Origin: Cognatishimia activa
Lineage (GTDB): Bacteria > Pseudomonadota > Alphaproteobacteria > Rhodobacterales > Rhodobacteraceae
Reading direction: 5' to 3'
Assembly: GCF_017798205.1 (NCBI RefSeq)
Contig: NZ_CP060010.1
Coordinates: 62,001 to 126,000 of the forward strand
Length of the DNA stretch: 64,000 nt
Notes under the pieces: model-generated
Told to the model about the DNA's origin: nothing
What the model saw: the letters and a program-made list of their open reading frames with translations, nothing else
Database searches by the model: none
Part shown: piece after piece, positions 53,930-63,333 of the stretch
How positions within the stretch are numbered: position 1 is the stretch's first letter
Layout of the letters: the number at the start of each line of letters is the position of its first letter
Program-made: the position numbers and the translations under genes

Positions 53930-54841
53930 ATGACAGGTGATCGTCCGTTTCTTGGTATTCTTTTGATGTTGGGCTTTTGCCTGATCGTCCCTTTGGGCGA
54001 TTCATTGGCGAAACTGATTGGCCCTGTGTCGACCCTGGCCACGCTCATCGTCGCGCGGTTTGTGTTTCAGCTCGTGATCCTAACGCCAATGGCGCTTGCC
54101 ATGAAACAGAAGATCTTTCTGTCAGGCCGCCTCTTTTGGCTCGCCTATGCGCGCACGCTTTTGCAGATCGCGGGGCTTGGATGCATGTTCACCGCCCTGC
54201 TTTATTTGCCGCTGGCTGACGCGGTGGCGATTGCCTTTGTGATGCCCTTCATCATGCTCCTGCTGGGGTGGTTCTTTTTGAACGAGACCGTCGGCACGCG
54301 GCGGATCATTGCCTGCTCTGTTGGCTTTGTCGGGACGTTGATGGTGATCCAGCCGAACTTCCTAGACGTCGGCTGGCCGGTGCTCTACCCACTGGCGGTG
54401 GCGGTAATCTTTGCCTTTTACATGCTGGTCACACGCCAGATCGCCAAGGACACAGAGGCCATTGCCCTGCAAGCACAGAACGGAATAACGGGCTGTCTGA
54501 CCCTGATCCCGATCCTGGCTGTGTCGCATTGGCTAGAGTTCCGCCCATTTACATTTGAATGGCCAAGCTCGGACCTCTACTTCGCATTCATCATCATGGG
54601 GGTTGGCGGCACGGTCGCGCATCTCTTGATGACGCTGTCTCTCAGGTTCGCCCCTTCAGCCACGCTTGCGCCGATGCAATACCTCGAGATCCCCGTGGCG
54701 ACACTCTACGGCTATCTGATGTTTAATGAGCTGCCCAACGGGCTCGCCGCGGCAGGAATTGTCGTCACCATCGCCGCGGGGCTCTATATTATCTATCGAG
54801 AGCAGGCCAGCGCGAGGAGCACGCAAGCAGCGCCTCAGTAG
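53930..54841 (+). CDS. EamA/DMT-family transporter
   Basis: The 303-residue protein has about ten membrane helices in two EamA repeats. Conserved glycines and the proline-rich loops FVMPFIMLLLGWFFLNET (near 105) and APSATLAPMQYLEIPVATLYGYLMFNE (near 240) are typical of 10-TMS drug/metabolite exporters. The substrate is unknown. Its last 53 nt overlap the end of the convergent thiN gene. Confidence 0.88.
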   Translation: MTGDRPFLGILLMLGFCLIVPLGDSLAKLIGPVSTLATLIVARFVFQLVILTPMALAMKQKIFLSGRLFWLAYARTLLQIAGLGCMFTALLYLPLADAVAIAFVMPFIMLLLGWFFLNETVGTRRIIACSVGFVGTLMVIQPNFLDVGWPVLYPLAVAVIFAFYMLVTRQIAKDTEAIALQAQNGITGCLTLIPILAVSHWLEFRPFTFEWPSSDLYFAFIIMGVGGTVAHLLMTLSLRFAPSATLAPMQYLEIPVATLYGYLMFNELPNGLAAAGIVVTIAAGLYIIYREQASARSTQAAPQ

Positions 54842-55469
54842 CGGCTTCAAGCTCGGCCTCGGGCATGATCATCAAAAGCTTGGGCGCAGTTACCGAGATC
54901 TCTATGTCGCCTTCCGCCTCATTGGAGGTTCCGACCATCCCGTCAGGCGCGAAACTTAGGCCGGATATGGGCCACTTCAGACCGTCTGATGTGCCTTCGA
55001 CCAAACCCATGGGAAACAATGACACGCGTGTCCGCGCCGCAAGCTCCATTTGGAAGTGTGGTGGAAGCAAAAAGGCAATGTCGGTATCACCCAACAGGAT
55101 GCAGCGCCGATCAGGCCGTCGCACCAATGTGTTCAGACAGGCAAGGTAGTGATCCACCCGCAATCCGGTGAAACCAGCGCCCAAAACCAATGGCGCGTCG
55201 ATAGACCGAAGGGCTTTGTCAAAGTCGGTGGACTCTTGTTCTTCGATCCGGTGAACAACCTCTGCAGGCAACGAGGAAATACTTGCAAGACTGTCCAAAT
55301 CGCCAAACACCGCCTCGGGCATGACACCCGCGTCCAGACAGTGCTGCGCACCGCCATCGGCGGCAATCAACTTAGGTGCGATTTTCAAACAACGCAGGAT
55401 TGCGTCGGGCGTCGCCAATCCAGCGCCCACAAGCGTCACTGTTTCGCTGCTGTGAACAATGGCTGTCAT
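54789..55469 (-). CDS. thiN: Thiamine pyrophosphokinase
   Basis: A 226-residue enzyme that makes thiamine pyrophosphate from thiamine and ATP. It has LIAADGGAQHCLDAGVMPEAVFGDLDS (about residues 34-60), ESTDFDKALR and the thiamine-binding C-terminal sandwich. All conserved acidic residues of the family (DGG, GDLDS, D-FDKA) are present. The 3' end overlaps the EamA gene by 53 nt in opposite orientation. No riboswitch was seen upstream. Confidence 0.88.
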   Translation of the reverse strand: MTAIVHSSETVTLVGAGLATPDAILRCLKIAPKLIAADGGAQHCLDAGVMPEAVFGDLDSLASISSLPAEVVHRIEEQESTDFDKALRSIDAPLVLGAGFTGLRVDHYLACLNTLVRRPDRRCILLGDTDIAFLLPPHFQMELAARTRVSLFPMGLVEGTSDGLKWPISGLSFAPDGMVGTSNEAEGDIEISVTAPKLLMIMPEAELEAATEALLACSSRWPALDR

Positions 55470-55609
55470 ACGCCTATATCACCTATCCTTATTAACCAAT
55501 TGCCCCATTTTAGCCTCAAAATGATACGCTGAAAGGCACAGAATCGATAACGTTTGGCCACCCTCCGTGTGGTAAACAAGTTTCTGAGTAGTGCAAAGGA
55601 ACCGGAAAC

Positions 55610-57433
55610 ATGGTTACCAATAATAAAGTACTGACAGTATCGTATGGGACATTCTCCTGCACGCTAGAGGGTTTCGAAGACAACTTCGAGACCATGAAAG
55701 CGATTGCGGAATACTTCCGGGACTTGGCCGCGGACGACCGTTATTTCGGAGCAGAGCCCCCAACCCCAGATGCTGAAATGCTGGCGCGGATCGCAGAACG
55801 CGAGATCGAACGCCGGGTGCAAGCACGCACCGATCAAGGGACATTGGTTCTGACCGCTGGCGACGCAATTGCAGAGCCTCAGGAAGACATCGAAGAAGAG
55901 ATCACAGAGGCCCCCAAGGCCGAGCTTGAAGATCACACCCCTGAGGGCGAAGAAACCGTCGCAATCGACGAGGACCAGCTGGCGCAAGAACGTGAAGCCT
56001 TCTTCGCGGAAGTTGACACGGTCGCTGAGGAACACGCAGCTGAGGTTGCAGATGATGTCGCGGCGCATGAAGCCGAGGCTAAAGACGCGGCAGAGATCGA
56101 AGAGGCACCTGTTGAGGAAACTCCAGAGGTCGCCCAAGAAACTGTCGAAGACGAAATGATCGAAACCGCAGAGGCCGAAGAGAGCATCGAAGAGATCGAT
56201 GAGGCTCCTGAAGCTGAAATGCTTACCGACGCTCACGAAGAAGAGTCGTTTGATGACGAAGCAGAAGATGTCGACGATGCCGACAACTTCTTTGCTGACA
56301 GCAAGGCACAAAAGGACGCGGGCGTCAGCAGCATCGCTGCCAAACTGAGCCGCATTCGTGCCGTAGTTTCCAAAGCGGAACAGGACGAGGACAGCTCGCC
56401 TTACACCGAAGACGAACACGCAGAAAACCCAGCCGCGGATTTCCTGCGTAAATCTGCAAGCGACATCGAAGGGTCTTTGGAAGACGAAGACGATATCGAA
56501 GCCGCACCCGCTCCGGCAAAAGGCCGCGTGATCCGCATGCGTCGCTCCGAAAAGCAGGTCGAAGCAGAAGCGGAGCCAGTGGCGGAAGCCCCAATTCAAG
56601 AGCCAACTCCGCAACCCGCACCAGAACCCGAAGTATTCGCCGAGGAAGAGGTCGCCGAGTTTGAAAATGGCTATGCCCACACCGAGCTCGACGAAGAGGA
56701 ATACGACGAGGAGATCCTTGAAGAGACCCCTCCTGCCCCGCGTCAGCGCGCCAATCTGACCGAAGACGCACCACAACAGGATTCTGTTGATCGTCTGCTG
56801 GACGAGGCAAACACCAAACTGGAAGACCCTGACACCAGCCGCCGCCGCACTACTCTCGCGCATCTGCGCGCTGCTGTCGCTGCGACCCGTGCCGAGAAGA
56901 GCGCTGGCACATATGAGGGTAACAAGGATCAATCCGGTGCCTACCGTGAAGACCTCGCAGACGTCATGCGCCCGCGTCGCCGCGCAAGCTCTGCCGTCGC
57001 GGCCGAGGCTCCGATCGAAGATACCGATAGCGCAGCGCCATTGCGTCTGGTTGCGTCACAGCGCGTCGATGCCGTACCCGCCCGCGAAGAGGCCGTACGC
57101 CCGCGTCGCGTGTCTCCGGCGGATATCCAGTCCTTTGAACCTAAAGAAGAAGGCGACTTCGTAGCCTATGCAGAAGAAGTTGGTGCAACTGAGCTGCCAG
57201 ACATTCTAGAGGCCGCCGCATCCTACCTGACCTATGTCGAAGGCCGCCGTCGCTTCTCACGTCCGATGCTGATGCGTCTGGCTTATCAACTTGGCCCAGA
57301 CCGGTTCCAACGCGAAGCAGGCTTGCGGTCTTTCGGCCAATTGCTGCGTGACAAAAAGATCGAAAAGATCGCAGGTGGCCGGTTCACCGCCGCAGAGACC
57401 ATCGGGTTCAAACCGGCAACCGCTGTAGGCTAA
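55610..57433 (+). CDS. Large acidic protein with conserved N- and C-terminal domains
   Basis: A 607-residue protein with three parts. The N-terminal 80 residues (TVSYGTFSCTLEGFEDNFETMKAIAEYFRDL) form a compact conserved domain. Residues about 85-410 are extremely rich in Glu, Asp and Ala and probably disordered. The last about 100 residues (ILEAAASYLTYVEGRRRFSRPMLMRLAYQL) form a second conserved helical domain. Such proteins are common in Rhodobacteraceae and are sometimes annotated as CheA-like, but no kinase motif is present. An AAAGGA site lies just before ATG 55610, and a strong terminator follows. The function is unknown. Confidence 0.75.
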   Translation: MVTNNKVLTVSYGTFSCTLEGFEDNFETMKAIAEYFRDLAADDRYFGAEPPTPDAEMLARIAEREIERRVQARTDQGTLVLTAGDAIAEPQEDIEEEITEAPKAELEDHTPEGEETVAIDEDQLAQEREAFFAEVDTVAEEHAAEVADDVAAHEAEAKDAAEIEEAPVEETPEVAQETVEDEMIETAEAEESIEEIDEAPEAEMLTDAHEEESFDDEAEDVDDADNFFADSKAQKDAGVSSIAAKLSRIRAVVSKAEQDEDSSPYTEDEHAENPAADFLRKSASDIEGSLEDEDDIEAAPAPAKGRVIRMRRSEKQVEAEAEPVAEAPIQEPTPQPAPEPEVFAEEEVAEFENGYAHTELDEEEYDEEILEETPPAPRQRANLTEDAPQQDSVDRLLDEANTKLEDPDTSRRRTTLAHLRAAVAATRAEKSAGTYEGNKDQSGAYREDLADVMRPRRRASSAVAAEAPIEDTDSAAPLRLVASQRVDAVPAREEAVRPRRVSPADIQSFEPKEEGDFVAYAEEVGATELPDILEAAASYLTYVEGRRRFSRPMLMRLAYQLGPDRFQREAGLRSFGQLLRDKKIEKIAGGRFTAAETIGFKPATAVG

Positions 57434-57453
57434 CACCGACATCAACAAAAAAA

Positions 57454-57475
57454 GAGCCGCCCCACGGGGCGGCTC
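57454..57475. terminator. Bidirectional rho-independent terminator
   Basis: A perfect 10-bp stem, GAGCCGCCCC (57454-57463) with GGGGCGGCTC (57466-57475), is flanked by seven A before and four T after. It can end both the acidic-protein gene (plus strand) and DUF2842 (minus strand). Confidence 0.92.
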
Positions 57476-57483
57476 TTTTGTTT

Positions 57484-57729
57484 TCAGTCCTTGGGATCTG
57501 CATCCGGATCCGCTTGTCCTATCCCAAGAAATATGGATTTGAACGGCAGTATCCAAGCAACCCCTAGCCCGATATAGACAACGAGTTGCAGAATAAATGT
57601 CAAAGCGCTGTCGCCAAAAAAGCCTACCAGAGTCGTCGCAAGCACGGTGGCCAGGATGATATAGATCGGCAGGCCTACCACCAGAATGAGGATAGACCAG
57701 CGCCGACGGGCTTTGTAGCTGAGCGCCAT
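57484..57729 (-). CDS. DUF2842 family small membrane protein
   Basis: An 81-residue protein with two hydrophobic helices and the family pattern YKARRRWSILILVVGLPIYII and WILPFKSIFLGIGQADP. DUF2842 genes often follow purA in Rhodobacterales, as here. The ATG at 57729 shares one base with the purA stop (TAATG), so it is translationally coupled. Function unknown. Confidence 0.88.
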   Translation of the reverse strand: MALSYKARRRWSILILVVGLPIYIILATVLATTLVGFFGDSALTFILQLVVYIGLGVAWILPFKSIFLGIGQADPDADPKD

Positions 57730-59024
57730 TAGTCCGCGAACGGGTCGGTCACCAGAATGGTGTCGTCCCGCTCCGGGCTGGTGGACAAGAGTGCGACCGG
57801 GCAGTCGATCAGCTCTTCGACGCGTTTGACGTATTTGATTGCATTGGCCGGCAGGTCGTTCCAGCTGCGCGCGCCTTCGGTGCTCTCGGACCAACCGGGC
57901 ATCTCTTCATAGATCGGGGTGCAGCGCGCCTGTTGATCGGCGGCAGTTGGCAGATAGTCCAGCGTTTCGCCGTCCAGCTCATAGCCGACGCAGATCTTCA
58001 GGGTCTCAAACCCGTCCAAAACGTCGAGTTTGGTCAGAGAAATCCCGGTCACGCCCGAGGTCGCGCAGGTCTGGCGCACCAGAGCCGCATCAAACCAGCC
58101 ACAGCGGCGTTTACGACCTGTCGTGGTGCCAAACTCATGACCACGCTCGCCAAGGCGTTGGCCGTCTGCGTCTTCAAGCTCGGTTGGGAACGGGCCTTCG
58201 CCGACGCGGGTGGTATAGGCTTTGACGATGCCCAGAACATATTCGATAGAGCCCGGGCCGACGCCGACGCCAGTCGCGGCCTGCCCTGCGATCACGTTTG
58301 ACGAAGTCACAAATGGGTATGTGCCGAAATCGATGTCCAAAAGAGCGCCTTGCGCCCCTTCAAACAGGATCCGCTTACCGGCTTTGCGCTTTTCGTTCAG
58401 CACCTTCCAGACGGGGGCTGCGAAGGGCAGAATTTCAGCCGCAATCTCTTTGAGCTCAGCGATCAGCGCGTCGCGGTCGACAGGCTCGATGCCCAGACCT
58501 TTGCGCAGCGGATCGTGGTGCTGCAATGCACGGTCGACACGCGCTTCAAGGGTAGCTTCGTCCGCAAGGTCAGCGACGCGCACAGACCGGCGGCCCACCT
58601 TGTCTTCATAGGCCGGGCCAATGCCGCGACCTGTGGTGCCGATCTTTGTGCCTTTAGAGGCGGCTTCCTCACGGGCACGGTCCAACTCGCCATGGATCGG
58701 CAGGATCAGTGGCGTGTTTTCCGCGATCATCAGCGTCTCTGGCGTGATTTCGACGCCTTGCTCACGCACGGTCGCGATCTCTTTGACCAGATGCCATGGG
58801 TCCAGCACCACACCATTGCCGATGACAGACAGCTTGCCACCGCGCACAACACCAGACGGCAGCGCGTGCAGCTTGTAGACCTTGCCGTCAATCACGAGGG
58901 TATGGCCCGCGTTATGGCCCCCTTGGAATCGCGCGATGACGTCAGCACGCTCGCTGAGCCAATCGACGATCTTGCCTTTTCCCTCATCGCCCCATTGGGC
59001 GCCGACGACGACGACGTTTGCCAT
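57729..59024 (-). CDS. purA: Adenylosuccinate synthetase
   Basis: A 431-residue enzyme converting IMP and aspartate with GTP to adenylosuccinate in AMP synthesis. It begins [21 protein letters not shown] with the GTP-binding GDEGKGK, then [24 protein letters not shown] and [15 protein letters not shown]. The length is normal. The gene is followed by DUF2842 through a 1-nt overlap. Confidence 0.97.
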   Translation of the reverse strand: MANVVVVGAQWGDEGKGKIVDWLSERADVIARFQGGHNAGHTLVIDGKVYKLHALPSGVVRGGKLSVIGNGVVLDPWHLVKEIATVREQGVEITPETLMIAENTPLILPIHGELDRAREEAASKGTKIGTTGRGIGPAYEDKVGRRSVRVADLADEATLEARVDRALQHHDPLRKGLGIEPVDRDALIAELKEIAAEILPFAAPVWKVLNEKRKAGKRILFEGAQGALLDIDFGTYPFVTSSNVIAGQAATGVGVGPGSIEYVLGIVKAYTTRVGEGPFPTELEDADGQRLGERGHEFGTTTGRKRRCGWFDAALVRQTCATSGVTGISLTKLDVLDGFETLKICVGYELDGETLDYLPTAADQQARCTPIYEEMPGWSESTEGARSWNDLPANAIKYVKRVEELIDCPVALLSTSPERDDTILVTDPFAD

Positions 59025-59244
59025 ATCTGGTCCTTTTCAGAGATCAAACCCGCGCCCTTTTAGCGATAGTCTTTGCCCAGTGAAACCGGAAAGTGCGTGA
59101 ATTTGGGGGATGCGTCGAAAAACCCACTTTTGCTGTTTGCTCGCCTCGCAAACCAAGAATTTGAATAAATTTGGTCAGCGATACTGGACAGCCCGCACCA
59201 TTTTGCGCATTTTTTACGGCAAACAAGCCCGAATGGGACGTGAT

Positions 59245-59643
59245 ATGGGTTTTTTCCTCCGCTGGCTCTTTGCCTTTTTGCTGCTTACGGCAACCTACAA
59301 TCCCACTGGATTTAACTATCTGGAATGGGCCGCGGTGAACTATGTCGAAGAGCTGCCGATGACGGTCTTTCTGGGACTGCTTCTGGCGATTGGCTATCTG
59401 ATCTATCTACGCGCCACCCTACGCTCGATTGGAGCGGGTGGGATGTTCTTGATCCTTATCGTTCTCAGCGCCTTGATGTGGGTGCTTTACGATTGGGGCC
59501 TGCTCGCGCCGACTGGTGAGGTTGCTTACACGTGGCTCGGGATTTTCGCACTGTCGATTGTGCTGGGCATTGGCCTGAGCTGGAGCATCGTGCGCCGGAA
59601 CCTCTCTGGCCAAGTCGATATGGACGACGTCGAAGAGGACTAA
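59245..59643 (+). CDS. Small integral membrane protein (DUF6524-like)
   Basis: A 132-residue protein with four hydrophobic helices and the conserved pattern MGFFLRWLFAFLLLTATYNPTGFNY. An ATG at 59233 in frame and the ORF start at 59110 are alternatives; 59245 is chosen because it starts the conserved family pattern. It resembles DUF6524 proteins of Rhodobacterales. The function is unknown. It ends 4 nt within the convergent nitrile hydratase accessory gene. Confidence 0.7.
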   Translation: MGFFLRWLFAFLLLTATYNPTGFNYLEWAAVNYVEELPMTVFLGLLLAIGYLIYLRATLRSIGAGGMFLILIVLSALMWVLYDWGLLAPTGEVAYTWLGIFALSIVLGIGLSWSIVRRNLSGQVDMDDVEED

Positions 59644-59960
59644 GCCGTGGCTTTGATCCGGACGGGCTGGCCATGCGGCGTGGCAAGATAGGCCTCGGTC
59701 CATGCCTGTTTGAGATCAGCAAGCAAAGCAGCCTCGGCGATCCCCACCCCGGTCAACAACGTTTCCAATGCGGTCAGCCAAGCGTTGAAGTAATCGTCCC
59801 CACCATTCAATTCCCGGCTCAACCCGTCGTGCTTGAGCTGCGCGGAAAACACCTCGACCCACTCAGCCCAGGCAAAATGCCCGGCTTCATTCATCGCAAC
59901 CGTCAGAGCAAAAAGCTCCGCATGCCAAGGGGCCTCAAAGACGGGCTTTGGGCGGTTCAT
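59640..59960 (-). CDS. Nitrile hydratase accessory protein
   Basis: A 106-residue protein resembling nitrile hydratase activators (TIGR03889 type), with FEAPWHAELFALTVAMNEAG and WAEWVEVFSAQL. These small proteins aid cobalt loading or maturation of the alpha subunit. The start overlaps the nthB stop as ATGA, completing the order alpha-beta-accessory. Confidence 0.88.
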   Translation of the reverse strand: MNRPKPVFEAPWHAELFALTVAMNEAGHFAWAEWVEVFSAQLKHDGLSRELNGGDDYFNAWLTALETLLTGVGIAEAALLADLKQAWTEAYLATPHGQPVRIKATA

Positions 59961-60628
59961 GCTGGCTCCAGATAGCTTTGCCAGAGATCGAGGATCACTT
60001 CGTCATTGGGGTTCTCAGGATGTTCCCAAAGCTCTGTGGCCTTGACCGCCACCGCATACAAAGGCTCTGGCGCTTCACCTAACCCATGCGCACTGGAGTC
60101 TGGCAAGATATGGGTGCCGTGGTAGATCACGACTTCCCCAACAGCACCCGCCGCATAAGCTGGCAAGCGCGTATGGCCTCCGTTCACCAAAGTATTGCCC
60201 GCCCGTGCGCGCAGCCTGACCTTATCGCCACGCTTGAAAGCGGGCGCGATATCGCTCGGCCGATCCGCTGGGCCTCCGGCGGCCAAGGCGGCGACGACCT
60301 TTTCGGCCAGCAACTTGCGATCCGCCAAGGGCGAGATCCCGTCGGCCTTGCCCGACTGCAGCTCTTCGCGGGTCACGATTCCTGCCTCGACCAGCAGTTC
60401 GGCCAAGCCTCCCATCCATTTCTCGTAATAGGAAAACCGCGTGTAGTCCTTCGGCGACAACCGCTCTCGAGCATGGCGCGAGATATCAATATTCCACTGC
60501 CCCAAGGCGCCCGCCGCCAGCGTCAGCGCAAGGGCGCGCGCGTGCCAGTCTTGCGCGAATGTGGCGTCGTCAGAGGCATTGACCGCACCGTCGCCAAAAC
60601 GCCCGCCCATGTCATGCACGCGGCTCAT
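59957..60628 (-). CDS. nthB: Nitrile hydratase beta subunit
   Basis: A 223-residue subunit beginning [15 protein letters not shown], which is the family hallmark, with [19 protein letters not shown] near 35 and [24 protein letters not shown] near 125. It pairs with the alpha subunit to hydrate nitriles to amides. ATG 60628 overlaps the alpha stop (ATGA). Known to occur with thiocyanate hydrolase subunits also, but the motif set fits nitrile hydratase. Confidence 0.92.
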   Translation of the reverse strand: MSRVHDMGGRFGDGAVNASDDATFAQDWHARALALTLAAGALGQWNIDISRHARERLSPKDYTRFSYYEKWMGGLAELLVEAGIVTREELQSGKADGISPLADRKLLAEKVVAALAAGGPADRPSDIAPAFKRGDKVRLRARAGNTLVNGGHTRLPAYAAGAVGEVVIYHGTHILPDSSAHGLGEAPEPLYAVAVKATELWEHPENPNDEVILDLWQSYLEPA

Positions 60629-61233
60629 GACTTTGGCTCCAAAGCCAGCCCCGTGCCGATCATCGCATCGCGCGTAACCAGAGCCGCAAGCTCCTCTTCG
60701 CTCATGTCCTCAGATCCTGCGGGGCGTTCAGGCACCACCAGATATCTTGTCTCGGCGGTCGAATCCCAAACCCGCACAGCTTTCCCTTCTGGCAGGGTCA
60801 CGCCAAAGTCGGCCAAGACAGCACGTGGCTCCCGCACCACCCGCGCGCGATAGGCGTCGGACTTGTACCACCCCGGCGGAATGCCCAGCAATGGCCAAGG
60901 ATAACAAGAGCATAGGGTGCAAACGACGACGTTATGTACCTCGGGCGTATTCTCGACAAAAATCATATGCTCGCCCTGCCGCCCATATAGATCCATCTCG
61001 CGCAACAAAGGCATAGGATCGCTCCGCATCGCCGCACGAAACGCGGGATCTACCCACATCTTTGCAACCACCTTCGCGCCGTTCTGCGGACCAACCTTAT
61101 GAGCATAGGTCTCGATGATTTCATCAAGCGCGGCGGGATCGACAAGACCTTTGTCGACCAAAAGCGTCTCAAGTGCTTTGACGCGCAGGGCGGGATCGGA
61201 CGGCAGGTCCGTGTGAGGATGATCATGTGGCAT
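60625..61233 (-). CDS. nthA: Nitrile hydratase alpha subunit (cobalt type)
   Basis: The 202-residue subunit carries the metal-binding loop [11 protein letters not shown], with C105, C108 and C110. The Thr after the first Cys (CTLCSC) favours low-spin cobalt over iron (CSLCSC). Downstream, [10 protein letters not shown] and PSKARV-like [14 protein letters not shown] fit the family. It is the first gene of a three-gene unit with nthB and the accessory protein; no amidase is nearby to use the amide product. Confidence 0.93.
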   Translation of the reverse strand: MPHDHPHTDLPSDPALRVKALETLLVDKGLVDPAALDEIIETYAHKVGPQNGAKVVAKMWVDPAFRAAMRSDPMPLLREMDLYGRQGEHMIFVENTPEVHNVVVCTLCSCYPWPLLGIPPGWYKSDAYRARVVREPRAVLADFGVTLPEGKAVRVWDSTAETRYLVVPERPAGSEDMSEEELAALVTRDAMIGTGLALEPKS

Positions 61234-61337
61234 GGCCCCAAGCCAACACCAAAGACCCCACTTGTCCAGAAAATCTTAGTTTTTCGCGACGGAAAATTGC
61301 GCGCGCCCCGTTACACTCTCACCAACCGGAGGACATC

Positions 61338-62588
61338 ATGCGCAAAACCCTACTCGCCGCCGCCTTAAGCCTGACCCCACTGGCCGCAACTGCCAGCCCC
61401 AATGTGCTCTTGGTGATCGCAGATGACATGGGCGTAGACGCAAGCCCCTGTCACGCACAAGGATCAAACATGGTACGCATGCCAACACTTGAAGCGCTCT
61501 GTGACACAGGCCGCGTCTATGACAACGCCCATGCCTACCCGACCTGCTCGCCAACCCGCGCCTCAATCCTCACCGGCCTCTACGCCAGCCGCACCGGCGT
61601 CGGCAGTGCGGGCGCAGGGCTTGCGACCAACACCCCCAGCCTCTTTGATCGCCTCAACCAACAGGGCACTTATGCCTCCGCTGTCGTCGGCAAATGGCAC
61701 CTGTCTGAATCACGCCGAGACCTCACCCACCCCGAGAAACTTGGCGTCCCAACCTACTACGGCATCCCATCCGGTGGCGTGCAGGATTACGAAGACTGGC
61801 GCGTCGTGGAAAATGGCCGCACCTCAACCTCCTCGACCTATGTGACCACAGCCATCACAGACTACGCCATCGACTGGATCGAAGACCAAACCAAACCCTG
61901 GTTCCTTTGGCTTGCGTACACGGCACCACATACGCCATTCCATGCGCCGCCCAGCGATCTACACAGCTTTGGCACCCTCTCAGAGAACGCATCGGCAATC
62001 CGCAAAGACCCCCGCAAACACTACTTTGCCGCCCTAGAGGCGCTGGACATAGAACTCGGTCGCCTCCTGGACAGCCTCTCCCCTGCCGAGCGGCGCGACA
62101 CCGTCGTCATATTCACCGGAGACAATGGCACCACCCGCCAAGTCACCCGCCGCCTGAATTCGCAACGCGACGCCAAAGGCACGATCTACAACGGCGGCAC
62201 CCATGTGCCGATGGTGATCACAGGCCCCGGTGTCTCAAAGGGCCGTACCGAAGGCCCAGTCCAAGTCACCGACCTCTTTGACACGATCCTCGCTTTGACC
62301 GGTGCGCGCGGCCAAACTGCCGACAGCCACGACCTGACGCCGACCTTCACAGGCCGGTCCACAACCCGAGACGCCGCCTACATCGAGCATTTCTCCTCGC
62401 GCTCAGGCCGCGGCAAACCGGTCTATGGCTGGTCCATCATCAGCAAAGACTACAGCCTCATCGCCCCAGAAGACGCGCCGATGGAACTTTATGCAAGCAC
62501 GGACCAAAAACAGCGCAAGAACCTTATCAGCAAAGCCCAATCAGAGGCCGAGCAGCTGGTCGCGCTCCGCAAAGACTACCTGAACTGA
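61338..62588 (+). CDS. Exported sulfatase
   Basis: A 416-residue sulfatase. A signal peptide of about 19 residues (MRKTLLAAALSLTPLAATA) precedes the metal-binding LLVIADDMG (D29, D30). The formylglycine motif is CSPTR (C70-R74) in YPTCSPTRASILTG, so a Cys-type maturase is needed. GGAGGA lies 4-5 nt before ATG 61338. The substrate is unknown; arylsulfates or polysaccharide sulfates are possible. No maturase gene is in the window. Confidence 0.9.
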   Translation: MRKTLLAAALSLTPLAATASPNVLLVIADDMGVDASPCHAQGSNMVRMPTLEALCDTGRVYDNAHAYPTCSPTRASILTGLYASRTGVGSAGAGLATNTPSLFDRLNQQGTYASAVVGKWHLSESRRDLTHPEKLGVPTYYGIPSGGVQDYEDWRVVENGRTSTSSTYVTTAITDYAIDWIEDQTKPWFLWLAYTAPHTPFHAPPSDLHSFGTLSENASAIRKDPRKHYFAALEALDIELGRLLDSLSPAERRDTVVIFTGDNGTTRQVTRRLNSQRDAKGTIYNGGTHVPMVITGPGVSKGRTEGPVQVTDLFDTILALTGARGQTADSHDLTPTFTGRSTTRDAAYIEHFSSRSGRGKPVYGWSIISKDYSLIAPEDAPMELYASTDQKQRKNLISKAQSEAEQLVALRKDYLN

Positions 62589-62622
62589 TCCGCCTTCATC
62601 TTGCTATAAATACTCCGGGGGT

Positions 62623-62640
62623 TTGGGGGCTGGCCCCCAA
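62623..62640. repeat. GC-rich intergenic hairpin, possible family-wide repeat
   Basis: TTGGGGGC (62623-62630) and GCCCCCAA (62633-62640) form a perfect 8-bp stem with a 2-nt loop, preceded by TAAATACTCCGGGGG. I recall similar intergenic elements in Rhodobacteraceae genomes, but this needs a genome-wide count. It lies in the 168-nt gap between the sulfatase and secG. Confidence 0.55.
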
Positions 62641-62756
62641 TTCCCTCACATTTTCGCGCAAAGGCCTTTGCCTGCCGCCCAAGCCCCTTGCCTCGCCCCC
62701 AAAAACTGCATAGATAGCCCGCTGTAATCGCACACTACAGCCACGCAAAGGCCACC

Positions 62757-63125
62757 ATGGAAAACGTTGTCCTCATCATCCACCTTCTTCTGGCGCTTGG
62801 CCTGATCGGCATCGTTCTGATGCAACGTTCCGAAGGCGGAGGCTTGGGCATCGGTGGCGGTGGCGGCGGTGGCGCCGTTGCGGGCCGCTCAGCGGCGACT
62901 GCTCTGGGTAAAATCACCTGGGTTCTTGCGATTGCCTTCATCTGCACATCCATCACACTGACCATTCTGGCCGCGCGCAACGCAGCCGGCACATCGGTCA
63001 TCGATCAATTGGGCGTCGAAGTTCCTGCAGGCGAAGCCACCGTGCCGACCGCACCAACAGCCGAAGGCAGCCTGCTGCCACCTGCTGAAGGCGACGACGC
63101 ACCACTGGTTCCAATCGCAGAGTAA
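62757..63125 (+). CDS. secG: Preprotein translocase subunit SecG
   Basis: A 122-residue SecG with the two helices typical of the family (about 3-22 and 55-75), joined by the glycine-rich loop GGGLGIGGGGGGG. Its C-terminus is an extended Ala/Pro/Glu tail. It stabilises the SecYEG channel. It is followed, after 208 nt, by pyrG on the same strand. Confidence 0.93.
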   Translation: MENVVLIIHLLLALGLIGIVLMQRSEGGGLGIGGGGGGGAVAGRSAATALGKITWVLAIAFICTSITLTILAARNAAGTSVIDQLGVEVPAGEATVPTAPTAEGSLLPPAEGDDAPLVPIAE

Positions 63126-63201
63126 CCACTCGGGTCGATTTCGGCTCCACCACCAGTACTTGAGTATCCAACGGATGCCGCAACTGTATCTTGCGGTCAT
63201 C

Positions 63202-63230
63202 TTGCCAAGCTATTGCGAATCCTTTATATG
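63202..63230 (+). promoter_or_regulatory. Predicted pyrG promoter
   Basis: TTGCCA (63202-63207) and TATATG (63225-63230) are spaced by 17 nt and match 5/6 and 4/6 of the sigma-70 consensus. Downstream, a 7-bp hairpin (63248-63266) lies in the untranslated leader before pyrG, 67 nt from the ATG. Confidence 0.45.
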
Positions 63231-63333
63231 TGAACCCCCGTGATACATCGGCAGAATCGCTGCCGAGGGTGTTCATTTTGAATGCAAGTCGCGCCCGAAT
63301 TGCGCGCATCAACTCACGGGGGTCGCCAACTCT

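Noticed and set aside
54842-55609. A TPP riboswitch near thiN
   Set aside because: The upstream region of thiN lacks the conserved CUGAGA and ACCUGA-like elements expected of a THI-box.
55664-56932. A 422-codon open frame antisense to the acidic protein, with long hydrophobic Phe/Leu runs
   Set aside because: GAA/GAG-rich coding on the plus strand reads as TTC/CTC on the minus strand, so the hydrophobic look is an artefact.
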